DNA of 64,000 bases from Paraburkholderia sp. C35 (GTDB lineage Bacteria; Pseudomonadota; Gammaproteobacteria; Burkholderiales; Burkholderiaceae), in assembly GCF_003121405.1 (NCBI RefSeq), contig NZ_QBUY01000025.1, positions 1 to 64,000 on the forward strand. Direction: 5' to 3'. Below the pieces are notes generated by a model that saw only the letters and a program-made list of their open reading frames with translations, was not told the origin of the DNA and ran no database searches. Every line of letters starts with the position of its first letter. Position 1 is the stretch's first letter. Position numbers and translations under genes: made by a program. Shown piece after piece: positions 1 to 9,045 of this stretch.

Positions 1-23
1 TAGAGGGTGGTGTTCAGCGGCTT

Positions 24-92
24 TCTTTTGCCTACTTTTCTTTGCCGCTGCAATGAAAAGTAGGTGCCGCCCCGCACAGGGGCAACGCCTGC
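24..92. repeat. hairpin-rich intergenic repeat at the window edge
   Basis: Two perfect inverted repeats lie side by side. The first has arms CCTACTTTTC (31-40) and GAAAAGTAGG (55-64). The second is GCCCC-GCACA-GGGGC (69-83), followed by AACGCCTGC. From memory this arrangement resembles a dispersed intergenic repeat common in Burkholderia and Paraburkholderia genomes; I cannot confirm copy number here. It lies downstream of the AraC gene on the minus strand and could also act as a transcription stop. Part of it (GGGGCAACGCCTGC) recurs near 55419-55432. Confidence 0.5.
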
Positions 93-132
93 AGCACCAC
101 TAACAAACCGCGGATGCCAGCAAAAAAAACCC

Positions 133-477
133 TCACCCCACCCCCTTAGCCTTCTGCAAAAAAACACTCGGCGTCACGCCACAAAACCTTTTGAAATGCC
201 GAGCCAGATGGCTCTGATCAAAGAACCCGACTTCAGTAGCAACAACAGCCCCTGGCACGCCTGCCAGCAGAAGAGTCTGCGCACGCCGAACGCGCACACC
301 GCACAGATACCGATACGGCGACAGCCCCACCTGCTGCCTGAACACAGTAGCAAATCGCGAAACACTAAGCGCCGACAGTTCAGCCAGTTGAGCAAGACTC
401 ACAGCCTTATCGAAATTTGCCTCGATATAAACAAGCGCATCCCGCAGCGCGATAGAAGACGACTGAATGGCACTCAT
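133..477 (-). CDS. minimal AraC-family DNA-binding regulator (HTH domain only)
   Basis: This 114-residue protein consists almost entirely of the AraC double helix-turn-helix. The first helix pair is around residues 22-50 (SLAQLAELSALSVSRFATVF). The second is around 76-105, ending in the family signature FFDQSHLARHFKRFCGVTP. The usual ~150-200 residue sensor domain is missing. Its ATG overlaps the TGA of the upstream DAO-type oxidase (ATGA), so it is the last gene of the opine-type operon and is probably co-translated with it. It may be a cis-encoded regulator of that operon, or a remnant of a longer regulator. DNA binding is a family inference; nothing in the sequence indicates a ligand. Confidence 0.85.
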   Translation of the reverse strand: MSAIQSSSIALRDALVYIEANFDKAVSLAQLAELSALSVSRFATVFRQQVGLSPYRYLCGVRVRRAQTLLLAGVPGAVVATEVGFFDQSHLARHFKRFCGVTPSVFLQKAKGVG

Positions 478-1673
478 GAAGAAGCCTCAACAGAAGCAGA
501 AGCAGAATCGGAAGCCGGCGCAGACGCAACTGCATGCTGCAAAGACCCACCGCATTGAAACCGCGCAATCGAAAACGCATCGAGTGGAATAACAGAACGC
601 CCCGTATCGATCAGTTCAGCAAGCGTCTCCCCGACACCCGGCCCAATCTGAAACCCGGACCCGCTAAATCCGAACGCATAAAACAGGCCCTGCACGGCAG
701 AACTCGCCCCGATCACAGGCTCGGAATCAGGCAAATAACTCTCGACACCACTCCACACCCGAATCACATTCAACGCCCCGAGCGCCGGAACGAGCCGCCG
801 GAATTGCGCCATCTGCTGCACCGTGTTTTCCGGCAACACCGACGCCCGTCGCGTGCCGATATCGGCGGGACCGGACGGCCCGCCACCCAGCACGATATTG
901 CCGCGCGGAATCTGCCGAAAGTACACGCTCTCTTCCTTGATCGACGTGTACACACCCATCGACGATCCAAACACGTATGGCACCGGCTCGGTCACCGCCA
1001 TCTGCGGCCCGCGTGCAACCAGCGGCACGGGTTCGCCAAATTGCGCCGACAGCGCATTCGCCCAAGCGCCCGCGCAGATCAACACCTGTTCCGCCCGATA
1101 CACGTCGCCCGCCGCGCTCTCGACCCTGAAGCCGCCCGCCTCGCGCTCGACCCGCACGATCTCCGTATTCTCGACGACGCGCGCGCCCAGCCGCGCCGCC
1201 GCACGCCCAAACGCCGGCGCAGCCAGCCGCGGATTGGCATGACCATCGAGTGGCGAAATCGACGCGGCCAGCACCTCGCGTCCGAGGAACGGAAAGCGTC
1301 TGAACATCGCCGCGCCGTCGAGCACTTCCAGATCGAGCCCGTAAGCGCGCGCCTCCGCTGCATACCGATAAAAATAGTCGGCGTCGCGCGCGTGATAGCA
1401 AACGCGCGTATGACCGGACGCGAGACACTCCACGTCTTCACCGAGCAGTTCTTTCGAACGCCGCCACGTTTCGAGCGCGCGATTCGCCATCGCAAGCTGG
1501 GTCAGCGCGCGGCCCTGACGGCGCACGCCGCCGAAGTTCACACCACTCGCCTGCTGCCCCGTCAAGCCACGTTCGAGCACGATCACCGAACGTTGCCTGC
1601 GGCGCAGAAAGAACGCCGTCGTTGTCCCGACGATCCCGCCGCCGATCACGATCACATCGGCCCGATCCGTCAT
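474..1673 (-). CDS. FAD-dependent DAO-type oxidoreductase, opine/hydroxyproline oxidase beta-like subunit
   Basis: The 399-residue protein begins with a Rossmann FAD motif (VIVIGGGIVG, near residues 6-15) and has the DAO (D-amino acid/glycine oxidase) fold, with a C-terminal GFSGSGFQIGPGVGE FAD-binding segment. The start at 1673 is chosen because ATG overlaps the TGA of the upstream gene (ATGA) and places the FAD motif at the N-terminus; an open extension to 1862 is antisense-like. Together with the next two upstream genes it forms the three-part set seen in HcnABC, opine oxidase and D-hydroxyproline dehydrogenase: a DAO subunit, an FAD/BFD subunit and a small 2Fe-2S subunit. It probably oxidises an amine or imino-acid substrate brought in by the adjacent ABC importer. 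The exact substrate is not visible. Confidence 0.88.
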   Translation of the reverse strand: MTDRADVIVIGGGIVGTTTAFFLRRRQRSVIVLERGLTGQQASGVNFGGVRRQGRALTQLAMANRALETWRRSKELLGEDVECLASGHTRVCYHARDADYFYRYAAEARAYGLDLEVLDGAAMFRRFPFLGREVLAASISPLDGHANPRLAAPAFGRAAARLGARVVENTEIVRVEREAGGFRVESAAGDVYRAEQVLICAGAWANALSAQFGEPVPLVARGPQMAVTEPVPYVFGSSMGVYTSIKEESVYFRQIPRGNIVLGGGPSGPADIGTRRASVLPENTVQQMAQFRRLVPALGALNVIRVWSGVESYLPDSEPVIGASSAVQGLFYAFGFSGSGFQIGPGVGETLAELIDTGRSVIPLDAFSIARFQCGGSLQHAVASAPASDSASASVEASS

Positions 1674-3241
1674 TCGCTGAACTCCTGTGCGTGGCTTTCG
1701 TTGTTTTCCGAAGCGGCGGCCGTGGCGTGCGTGGACACCAGCGACATCGGCAGCGGCTTGACGGGCGCCTGACCGCGTAGCCGTCCAACGGCTTTGACCG
1801 GCACGCGAGCTTCGGCAGCGATGACTTCCGCGCCAGCATGCGCGCAGAAGCGCCCCTGGCAACGCCCCATGCCGACACGCGAAAATGCCTTCGCGCGATT
1901 CGCCTCCTGGGCGCCCAGGTCGCGCACCACGCGCCGCAATTCGCCCGCCGTGATCGCTTCACAACGGCATACGATAGTCTCGTCGGGCAGCGTCGCTGCA
2001 AGGCGCGCGGGCCACGGGAACGCCGCGCGCAAACCCGCCGCGAAGCGCGTGTACCGCGCAAGCTCGGCGCGTAGTTGCGCAACGCCTTTTCGCTCGACGT
2101 CGGCGACACGTGTCGCGCGGCCCGTTGAGTCGCCCTTGGCGTTACCCTTCGTCGCGAGCCTTGCGTCGGCTTTCATGTCGCTCCTCGTGTCGCCTGTCGC
2201 GCGCTCCTGTCCCTGGCTCTCTGCGCCACCCAGCGCATCAGCCAGCGCCGCCAACGCAGCAAGCCGTCCTGCGCGCTCAGCGGCATCGGCGCCGCGTACG
2301 CGCGCGCCATCGCCTGCCAGATACACGCCCGCTACACTGCTGCGGCCATCCGTATCGATGTGCGGCAGCCACGTCTGTGTCGCATCGTCGAAACGGAACT
2401 CGCAGCCGGCGAGATCGGCAAGCTGCGTCTCGGACCGCAAGTGATAACCCAGCGCGACGGCATCGCATGCCACGTCCAAATTCGCGCCGCTGGCAAGCTT
2501 CACGCGCACGCCCGTCACGCCCTGTTCCGTCGAACCGTCGATCACCACCGGCGTCACGCCGCGATGCACTGCCACACGCGCGCGACGCAGCACGCGCATC
2601 AAGGCGATACCTTTGAATAACGTCGAAGGAATAGCCAGCAACTGAGGCAACGCGCGCACGCGTTGCGCAAGCGTCGAGGTGTCGAGCACGGCACTCACCG
2701 TGGCGCCCGCCTTCACGTATTGCGCGGCGACGAGATACAGCAGCGGCCCGGTTCCCATCATCACGGTGCGCGCGCCTACTGCGCAGCCCTGCGACTTCAG
2801 CGCGACCTGCGCGCCGCCCAGACTGTACGCGCCCGCATGATGCCAGCCGGACACGGGCATCAGCCGGTCGGTCGCACCGCTGCAGATGATCAGCGCATCG
2901 AATGGAATCTCGCCGTAGCGCGTGCCGCTCACCACATGCACCGCCTTCGTGCCGATATTCCACACCAGCGTGTCGGGCCGATAGTCGATGTGCGCCCGCA
3001 AGCCGTCGAAATCGTGATGCAGCGACGCGGCCCGCGCCGCCTCCGTCCCGTACAGCGTGGCGTAGGAGCGCGAGAAGCCTTCAGGCTGGCGCCGATAGAT
3101 CTGGCCGCCATCACGGCGCCCTTCGTCGATCACGACCGGCCGCAGCCCTGCTTCGACCAGCGCCTGCGCGGCGCGCACGCCCGCCGGCCCCGCGCCGATC
3201 ACGATCACCCGCAGTGACGTCACGTCGCGATGCGCGGCCAT
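1670..3241 (-). CDS. FAD/NAD(P)-binding oxidoreductase with BFD-like [2Fe-2S] domain, opine oxidase alpha-like subunit
   Basis: This 523-residue protein has an N-terminal dinucleotide motif (VIVIGAGPAG, about residues 11-20) and a pyridine-nucleotide-disulphide-oxidoreductase-like core. Its C-terminal cysteine-rich BFD-like domain contains CRCE and later CQGRFC, which fits an iron-sulphur cluster. This is the architecture of HcnB and opine oxidase subunit A. The start at 3241 gives 22 bp of overlap with the upstream 2Fe-2S gene; its own stop overlaps the DAO gene by ATGA. A stretch around residues 365-400 is rich in K, D, T and R and looks like a lineage-specific insert. It likely passes electrons between the DAO subunit and the small iron-sulphur subunit. 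Confidence 0.87.
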   Translation of the reverse strand: MAAHRDVTSLRVIVIGAGPAGVRAAQALVEAGLRPVVIDEGRRDGGQIYRRQPEGFSRSYATLYGTEAARAASLHHDFDGLRAHIDYRPDTLVWNIGTKAVHVVSGTRYGEIPFDALIICSGATDRLMPVSGWHHAGAYSLGGAQVALKSQGCAVGARTVMMGTGPLLYLVAAQYVKAGATVSAVLDTSTLAQRVRALPQLLAIPSTLFKGIALMRVLRRARVAVHRGVTPVVIDGSTEQGVTGVRVKLASGANLDVACDAVALGYHLRSETQLADLAGCEFRFDDATQTWLPHIDTDGRSSVAGVYLAGDGARVRGADAAERAGRLAALAALADALGGAESQGQERATGDTRSDMKADARLATKGNAKGDSTGRATRVADVERKGVAQLRAELARYTRFAAGLRAAFPWPARLAATLPDETIVCRCEAITAGELRRVVRDLGAQEANRAKAFSRVGMGRCQGRFCAHAGAEVIAAEARVPVKAVGRLRGQAPVKPLPMSLVSTHATAAASENNESHAQEFSE

Positions 3242-3540
3242 ACGCCCTCCCCGGCAAGCGCGATGCGCGTGACGATCGACATGCCCGGCGCCGCAGGCGT
3301 CGTGCAGGCACGCACGCGCTCGCCCTGCGCGGTCCAGACCCAGCAGTCCTGGCATGCGCCCATCACGCAGAAACCGGCGCGGCGGCCGTCGCCGAATTCT
3401 GAGTCGCGCAACGCGTCCTGCGCGGTCAACAGCGCGACCATCAGCGTGTCGCCTTCGGCTGCCTGCGTGACGATGCCATCGACGGTGATGTCGAAGGTCT
3501 TGCGCCCCGTCTCCGCCACTCTGACGAAGCGCGCCTTCAT
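3220..3540 (-). CDS. small [2Fe-2S] subunit, HcnA/opine-oxidase gamma-like
   Basis: The 106-residue protein has a ferredoxin-like segment with cysteines in FCVMGACQDCWVW and a further RACTTPA cysteine, the pattern of the small (2Fe-2S)-binding subunits of HcnABC-type amine oxidases. The start at 3540 is fixed by an ATGA overlap with the ABC ATPase gene upstream. Its end overlaps the FAD/BFD gene by 22 bp, which argues for coupled translation of the complex. It is an electron-transfer subunit, probably cytoplasmic or at the inner face of the membrane because no export signal is seen. Confidence 0.86.
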   Translation of the reverse strand: MKARFVRVAETGRKTFDITVDGIVTQAAEGDTLMVALLTAQDALRDSEFGDGRRAGFCVMGACQDCWVWTAQGERVRACTTPAAPGMSIVTRIALAGEGVWPRIAT

Positions 3541-5366
3541 GCCGCCACCGTATCGGCGGTCTGCATGCGCGTCAGCTCTGCCGCCGAATGATGGCAAAGA
3601 ATCTGCGCGCCCGACGGCAGCTTCTTGATCGAAGGCGGCGTGACATTGCACTTTCCATCGATACGCGCGGTACAGCGCGTGCGGAAACTGCACAAGTCAT
3701 GCGCATCCACAGACGCGGCCATGGCAGGCAATGTGCCCGCCGTCACGGCCCGCCGCGAGTCGAGCCAGCCCGGCCGCAGCGCCGGCACGGAATCGACCAG
3801 CAGCCCCGTGTACGGGTGATACGGCGGCGCCGACAGCGCATCGCGCTGGCCCGCTTCGACGCATTGCCCCGCGTACAGCACGATCACTTCATCGCAGATC
3901 GCCCGCACGGTCGAGATGTCGTGGCTGATGAACATATACGACACGCCCAGTTCGCGCCGCAATTCGCCGAGCAGATCGAGAATCGCTGCGCCGACCACGG
4001 TATCGAGTGCGGAGGTCACTTCGTCGCAGAGAATCAGCGCAGGATTCGCCGCGAGCGCACGCGCCAGGTTCACGCGCTGCTTCTGCCCGCCCGACAGCCC
4101 GCCCGGCTGACGCTTCGCCACGGCAGCGGGAAGCTTCACGAGATCGAGCAGTTCGAGCATGCGCTTGTGCGCTGCCGCGCCACGCAGGCCGTGATAGAAA
4201 TTCATCGGACGCGCGAGAATATCGGCGATCGTGCGGCTCGGGTTGAGCGCCGTGTCCGCGTTCTGGAACACGATCTGCACGCGCCGGTATTGCTCCAGCG
4301 TGCGCGCCGAGAGCTTCGCGGGCAGCGGCTTGCCGTCGAGCAACACCTCGCCGCGCGCACGATCGACGAGACCCGCCACCACGCGCGCGAGCGTCGTCTT
4401 GCCGGAACCCGATTCGCCGATCACACCAAGCGTGCTACCGCGCGCGATCTTCAGGCTCACATTGTCGAGCACGCGCACGGCGGGCACGCCGTTCGCGTCG
4501 ATGCGTCCGTAGCCCGCGCTCAGGCTGCGGATTTCGAGCAGCGGCGGCGGCGCATCGCTCTCTTTCACTGCCAGCTCAGGCTCGCGACGTTGCGTCGCGG
4601 CGAGCAACTGACGCGTGTAATCGTCGGCGGGTGCGTCGAGCACTTGCGCCGTCGTGCCGTTCTCGCGCACGGTGCCGCCGTTCAGCACGACGATGCGGTC
4701 GGCCATCTGCGCGACCACGGCGAGATCGTGCGATACGTACACAGCCGTCGTGCCGAGTTCGCGCACCACCTTCTTGAATGCGGCGAGCACTTCGATCTGC
4801 GTGGTCACGTCGAGCGCCGTGGTCGGCTCGTCGAACACGACCACAGCGGGATCTGTAATCAGCGCCATCGCCGCCATCAGGCGCTGCAACTGACCGCCCG
4901 ACACCTGATGCGGGTAGCGCGCGCCGATCGTCTCCGGCGCGGGCAGCGCAAGCGCGCGGAACAGTTCGACGGCCTTCGCTCGCGCGGCGGCGGGCGTCAT
5001 CAGCTTGTGCAGCAGTGCGGGTTCCGTCACCTGATCCATGATCGTGCGCGCCGGATTGAAGCCCGCCGACGCGCTCTGTGCAACATAAGCGACGGTGCGC
5101 GCGCGCAACGCGCGCCGTCCTGTCTCATCGAGCGACAACACCTCCACGCCGCCGATCTTCACCGAGCCGCCCGCAATCGCGCATCCGCCGCGCGCGTGAC
5201 CGAGCAAAGACAATGCAATCGTCGTCTTGCCCGAACCCGATTCACCGATCAGCGCCAGCACTTCGCCCTTCTTCACGCTGAAATCGACGCCCTTCACGAT
5301 TTCGACGACAGGGTCCGGCGCCGCGCCCGCGACCACGCGCAGGCCTTTCACTTCGATCATGTTCAT
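3537..5366 (-). CDS. ABC importer ATPase with two fused nucleotide-binding domains (oligopeptide/opine type)
   Basis: The 609-residue protein carries two complete ATPase domains. The first has Walker A GESGSGKTT near residue 37, signature VSGGQLQR and Walker B VVFDEPT. The second has Walker A GESGSGKTT near residue 345, signature LSGGQKQR and Walker B LILCDEVTSALD. A C-terminal cysteine-containing region follows the second domain, as in Dpp/Opp ATPases. Fused DppD-DppF or GsiA-like ATPases of this length are common in proteobacteria. It powers the two permeases and binding protein encoded just upstream. Both ends overlap neighbours by ATGA. An alternative start two codons downstream (5360) is possible. 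Confidence 0.93.
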   Translation of the reverse strand: MNMIEVKGLRVVAGAAPDPVVEIVKGVDFSVKKGEVLALIGESGSGKTTIALSLLGHARGGCAIAGGSVKIGGVEVLSLDETGRRALRARTVAYVAQSASAGFNPARTIMDQVTEPALLHKLMTPAAARAKAVELFRALALPAPETIGARYPHQVSGGQLQRLMAAMALITDPAVVVFDEPTTALDVTTQIEVLAAFKKVVRELGTTAVYVSHDLAVVAQMADRIVVLNGGTVRENGTTAQVLDAPADDYTRQLLAATQRREPELAVKESDAPPPLLEIRSLSAGYGRIDANGVPAVRVLDNVSLKIARGSTLGVIGESGSGKTTLARVVAGLVDRARGEVLLDGKPLPAKLSARTLEQYRRVQIVFQNADTALNPSRTIADILARPMNFYHGLRGAAAHKRMLELLDLVKLPAAVAKRQPGGLSGGQKQRVNLARALAANPALILCDEVTSALDTVVGAAILDLLGELRRELGVSYMFISHDISTVRAICDEVIVLYAGQCVEAGQRDALSAPPYHPYTGLLVDSVPALRPGWLDSRRAVTAGTLPAMAASVDAHDLCSFRTRCTARIDGKCNVTPPSIKKLPSGAQILCHHSAAELTRMQTADTVAA

Positions 5367-6319
5367 TTGCCGCCTCCGTGAGCGCGCGCACCGCGACGGC
5401 GCAGGCTGTCGATCAGCAGATTCACGCCGATGGTCAGCGTCGCAATGGCGACGGCGGGCATCAGCACGGCGGGTGCGCCTTCCGCGAGGCCGCCGATGTT
5501 CTCGCGCACCAGCGAACCCCAATCCGCGTTGGGCGGCTGCACGCCGAGGCCGAGAAAGCTCAGGCCGCTCAGCAGCAGCACGATAAACACGAAGCGCAAG
5601 CCGAAGTCGGCGAGCATCGGATGCATCATGTTCGGCAGCACTTCGACGCGTGCGATATAGAACAGCCCTTCACCGCGCGCCTTTGCGACCTGCACGTATT
5701 CGAGCGTCATCAGGTTGACGGCGAGCGAGCGCGAGATGCGAAACGCGCCGGGAATGTACGCAAGTGCCGCGACCATGATCAGCATCGGCACCGACGAGCC
5801 GAACGCGGCGATCACCACCAGCGCAAGCACCTTGCTCGGAATCGAGATCAGCGCATCGAACAGGCGGCTGAGCATTTCGTCGGCCCAGCGCCCAGACACG
5901 GCTGCCAGCAGCCCGAAGAACGTGCCGATGCAACTCGCCGCCAACGTCGACGCAAGCGCAAGCCCGACCGTGTACTGCGTGCCGTACAGCACGCGGCTCA
6001 GCATGTCGCGGCCCAGATAGTCGGTGCCGAGTGGATGCGCTGCGCTGTACAAGCCGAAGATTTCCGTCGACGTCACCGCGCCGCCCTTGTACGGCGCAAC
6101 GAGTGGCCCGATGAACGCCACGCCGAGCCAGAACACGACAATCGCAAAGCCAATCAGGCCGAGCGTCGAAAAGCGGTCAGTGAGGCGGCGCAAGGCGCTG
6201 CGTTTGACGATCGGCGTTTCGGCAGGCGTTTCCTGAACGGCATCGGCGCAAGGCCGGGCTTCGTCGTCGGGCGCCGCGTAGAGAACGGTCGTCGCGTGAG
6301 ATGTGGCGGGTCGGTTCAT
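5363..6319 (-). CDS. ABC importer permease, DppC/OppC type
   Basis: This 318-residue inner-membrane permease has a hydrophilic N-terminal tail of about 50 residues, a first membrane helix (LIGFAIVVFWLGVAFIGPLV) and the BPD_transp_1 domain. The EAA-type loop is around VQVAKARGEGLFYIARVEVLPN. ATGA overlaps join it to the DppB-type permease upstream and the ATPase downstream. It forms the membrane channel with that partner for a family-5 solute, that is a peptide, opine, glutathione or nickel-type ligand. The linked oxidase genes favour an opine or imino-acid-like compound. Confidence 0.93.
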   Translation of the reverse strand: MNRPATSHATTVLYAAPDDEARPCADAVQETPAETPIVKRSALRRLTDRFSTLGLIGFAIVVFWLGVAFIGPLVAPYKGGAVTSTEIFGLYSAAHPLGTDYLGRDMLSRVLYGTQYTVGLALASTLAASCIGTFFGLLAAVSGRWADEMLSRLFDALISIPSKVLALVVIAAFGSSVPMLIMVAALAYIPGAFRISRSLAVNLMTLEYVQVAKARGEGLFYIARVEVLPNMMHPMLADFGLRFVFIVLLLSGLSFLGLGVQPPNADWGSLVRENIGGLAEGAPAVLMPAVAIATLTIGVNLLIDSLRRRGARAHGGGK

Positions 6320-7272
6320 CGTTGACGCAGCCTCGGGTTGGAGATGATTTGACACAGATCGGCGATCAGCACGAGTGCGAGATACGCCGCGCAGAACACC
6401 ATCACGCAGCCCTGCACCAGCGGCATGTCGCGGTTCGTGACGGCATCGACCATCAGGCTCGCAAGTCCCGGATAGTTGAAGATCGATTCGACGATCACTA
6501 CGCCGCCGAACAGATACGACAGGCTCAGCGCAACGGCATTCGCAATCGGACCGATCGTGTTGGGCAGCACATGGCGCAGCACGATGCGCATCGGCGACGC
6601 GCCCTTGAGCAATGCCATCTCGACATACGAAGCATTCAGCTGATCGAGCACGGCCGCACGCGTCATGCGCGCCATCTGCGCGACGATCACGCAGCACAGC
6701 GTCATCACGGGCATCGCGTAGATGCGCAGCAACGCACCGAACGACGTCACCTCCGACAGATACGACAGCGCCGGCAACCAGCGCAGCTTCACGGCAAACA
6801 CCAGCACGGCGATGGTCGCGATGAGAAACTCGGGCACCGCGACAGTCGAGAGCGTCAGCACGTTGAGCGTGCGGTCGAGCAGCGAGCCGCGAAACATCGC
6901 CGACACAACGCCGATCACCAGCGCAACAGGCACCGACACCAATGCAGTAAGACCGGCAAGCACCAGCGAATTAGGCAACCGCGTCGCGATCAGTTCGCTG
7001 ACGGGCAGATTGTTCGACAGCGACGTGCCGAAGTTGCCGCTCACCACATGCATGAGCCACTGGACATAGCGCGTCAGCGCGGGCTGGTCGAGGCCGAACT
7101 GATGGCGCAGGGCCGCGACCTGTTCGGGCGTTGCGGCCTGGCCGAGCGCCTGTTGTGCTGCGTCGCCGGGCAGCAGGCCCGTGATCGCGAACACGATGGC
7201 CGACACCAGCAACAGCGTGAGCAGCGCGAGACCGAGGCGCGCGGCGATAAGTCGTTGCGCTTGGGCTTTCAT
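6316..7272 (-). CDS. ABC importer permease, DppB/OppB type
   Basis: The 318-residue permease has the family's N-terminal helix (LGLALLTLLLVSAIVFAITGLLPGDAA) and the typical periplasmic stretch mentioning RHQFGLDQP. The BPD_transp_1 helices follow, with the conserved loop YVEMALLKGASPMRIVLRHVLPN. The start at 7272 is supported by an AAGGAGG ribosome-binding site at a good distance. It overlaps the DppC-type permease by ATGA. It is the first gene of the block of eight overlapping genes, with 69 bp separating it from the binding-protein gene. Confidence 0.93.
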   Translation of the reverse strand: MKAQAQRLIAARLGLALLTLLLVSAIVFAITGLLPGDAAQQALGQAATPEQVAALRHQFGLDQPALTRYVQWLMHVVSGNFGTSLSNNLPVSELIATRLPNSLVLAGLTALVSVPVALVIGVVSAMFRGSLLDRTLNVLTLSTVAVPEFLIATIAVLVFAVKLRWLPALSYLSEVTSFGALLRIYAMPVMTLCCVIVAQMARMTRAAVLDQLNASYVEMALLKGASPMRIVLRHVLPNTIGPIANAVALSLSYLFGGVVIVESIFNYPGLASLMVDAVTNRDMPLVQGCVMVFCAAYLALVLIADLCQIISNPRLRQR

Positions 7273-7341
7273 CGGATATCGCCTCCTTCGTTTGAGACCG
7301 CGCACCGCCTCGCGGCGGCGCGCCTGCATGACATGCGTCGC

Positions 7342-8964
7342 TCAGGCGTCGAGCCAGACGATCTCGGCGAACATGAAACCCATCAACCCCGCCAGCGGAA
7401 TCGAGCCGAGGCCTTGGAGCTTCGACGAATGCGCGTCGAGCGAACTCTGGAACATCGGAATGCCGATGCCGCCGTCTTCATGCACGAGCTGCTGCATGTC
7501 GCCGTAGATCTGCTTGCGCTTCGTGTCATCCGGTTCGCCGCGTGCGGCCACCAGCATCTGATCGAACTTCGGGTTCTTCCAGTTCGCTTCATTCCACGGC
7601 GCGTCGGATTTGAAGAACTGCGTGAACAGCACGTCGGCGCTCGGTCGCGCGTTGATGTTGCCGTAGCCGAGCGGATGCTTCATCCAGTGGTTCGACCAGT
7701 AGCCGTCCGACGGCACGCGCACCACTTGCAGATTGAGGCCCGCTTGCGGCGCGACCTGCTGCAGCAGCATCGCCATTTCGACAGAGCCTTCCGCTGCCGG
7801 CGATGCGTACAGTTGCACCGGCGCGCTGCCAAGCTTCGCTTTCTGGAAGTAGAACTTCGCCTTCTCAGGGTCGAACGCGCGTTGCGGCAGACCCTTCAGG
7901 TAGTACTTGTTGGTCGGATCGATAGGCTGATCGTTGCCGATCGCACCGTAGCCGAGAAACACCGCGCGGCGGATCTGTTCGCGATCCATCAGATGCATCA
8001 GACCACGGCGGAAATCGGCCGTGCCGGTGATGCCGCCATCGTCGCGGATGATAAGGTCCGTGTACTGGCCAGTCTTCGTCTCCAGTACCGAGAAACCGGG
8101 CGTGCCCTTGATGCGCGAGGTCGAGCGCGGGCTGACGGCGTTGATCAGTTGCACGTCGCCTGACAGCAGCGCATTTACGCGCGCCGATTCGTCGCCGATA
8201 CCGATCAGTTCCACTTCGTCGAGATGCGGCATGCCGGGCTTCCAGTACTTCTCGTTGCGCACGCCGACCGTGCGCACGCCAGGCGAGAACTCCTTCAGCT
8301 TGAACGGGCCTGTGCCGACCGCCGTCTTGAAGTCGGTCGTGCCGTCCTTGATGATCAGGAAGTGCGAGGTCGCGAGAATCACGGGCAGATCCGCATTGGC
8401 GCCTACGAGCGTGATCGTCACTTCGTTCGGGCCGGTGGCCTTCGCTTCCTTGATCTGATCGGCGAGCGTCTTCGCTTTCGAGGCGACAGCGGGGTCCTTG
8501 TGACGCATCAGCGAATAGATCACGTCGTTCGGCGTGAGCGACTTGCCGTCGTGGAACTGTACGCCGCTGCGCAGCTTGACCACCCACACGGTCGCGTCCT
8601 TCGTATCCAGCGATTCCGCCAGCGCCATCTTTGCGCCCAGGTGCGAATCGAGTTCCGTCAGGCCGTTGTAGAACATATTGGCGCGCACGTAGTCGGTGCC
8701 GAGTGCGCCCTTGGCGGGGTCGAGCGTATCGGCGGCGGAAGCCGACTGCGTCGCCACGCGGATCTTGCCGCCCTGCTTCGGCCTGGCTTGCGTCTGTGCG
8801 AACGCGCCACTGCTGGCCGCAAGCAGGCCGGCGCCCGTCAGCGACATCAGGCCGCCTGCTGCCATCGCGCGCAGGACGTCGCGCCGCGAGGCGCCGCGCC
8901 GCGTCAACTCTTCGAGCCGGATGCCGGCTTGGGCGACTGCTTCAGGCGATTTATCGATGCTCAT
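7342..8964 (-). CDS. ABC importer substrate-binding protein, family 5, probable Tat export
   Basis: This 540-residue periplasmic binding protein belongs to the SBP_bac_5 (DppA/OppA) family. It has a long N-terminus with RRGASRRDVLRAM followed by a hydrophobic helix and an SGAFA cleavage region, which looks like a twin-arginine signal; Tat use is my inference. The start at 8964 avoids an antisense-like extension. Central segments such as GVQFHDGKSLTPNDVIYSL are typical of the family and confirm the assignment. It captures the solute for the permeases and ATPase that follow. The adjacent amine and imino-acid oxidases suggest an opine, a modified amino acid or a small peptide. Confidence 0.92.
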   Translation of the reverse strand: MSIDKSPEAVAQAGIRLEELTRRGASRRDVLRAMAAGGLMSLTGAGLLAASSGAFAQTQARPKQGGKIRVATQSASAADTLDPAKGALGTDYVRANMFYNGLTELDSHLGAKMALAESLDTKDATVWVVKLRSGVQFHDGKSLTPNDVIYSLMRHKDPAVASKAKTLADQIKEAKATGPNEVTITLVGANADLPVILATSHFLIIKDGTTDFKTAVGTGPFKLKEFSPGVRTVGVRNEKYWKPGMPHLDEVELIGIGDESARVNALLSGDVQLINAVSPRSTSRIKGTPGFSVLETKTGQYTDLIIRDDGGITGTADFRRGLMHLMDREQIRRAVFLGYGAIGNDQPIDPTNKYYLKGLPQRAFDPEKAKFYFQKAKLGSAPVQLYASPAAEGSVEMAMLLQQVAPQAGLNLQVVRVPSDGYWSNHWMKHPLGYGNINARPSADVLFTQFFKSDAPWNEANWKNPKFDQMLVAARGEPDDTKRKQIYGDMQQLVHEDGGIGIPMFQSSLDAHSSKLQGLGSIPLAGLMGFMFAEIVWLDA

Positions 8965-9045
8965 GAAACTCTCCGCGTCAGAGGGTCTTGGGGAAATCAA
9001 TCGGCAGCTTCGGGCTGTCTGTGTGCGTGACGTCAACCGATGACG

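Noticed and set aside
3588..8163. Large plus-strand open frames opposite the ABC transporter genes
   Set aside because: They mirror well-supported minus-strand genes and have the His/Arg-rich composition of shadows.
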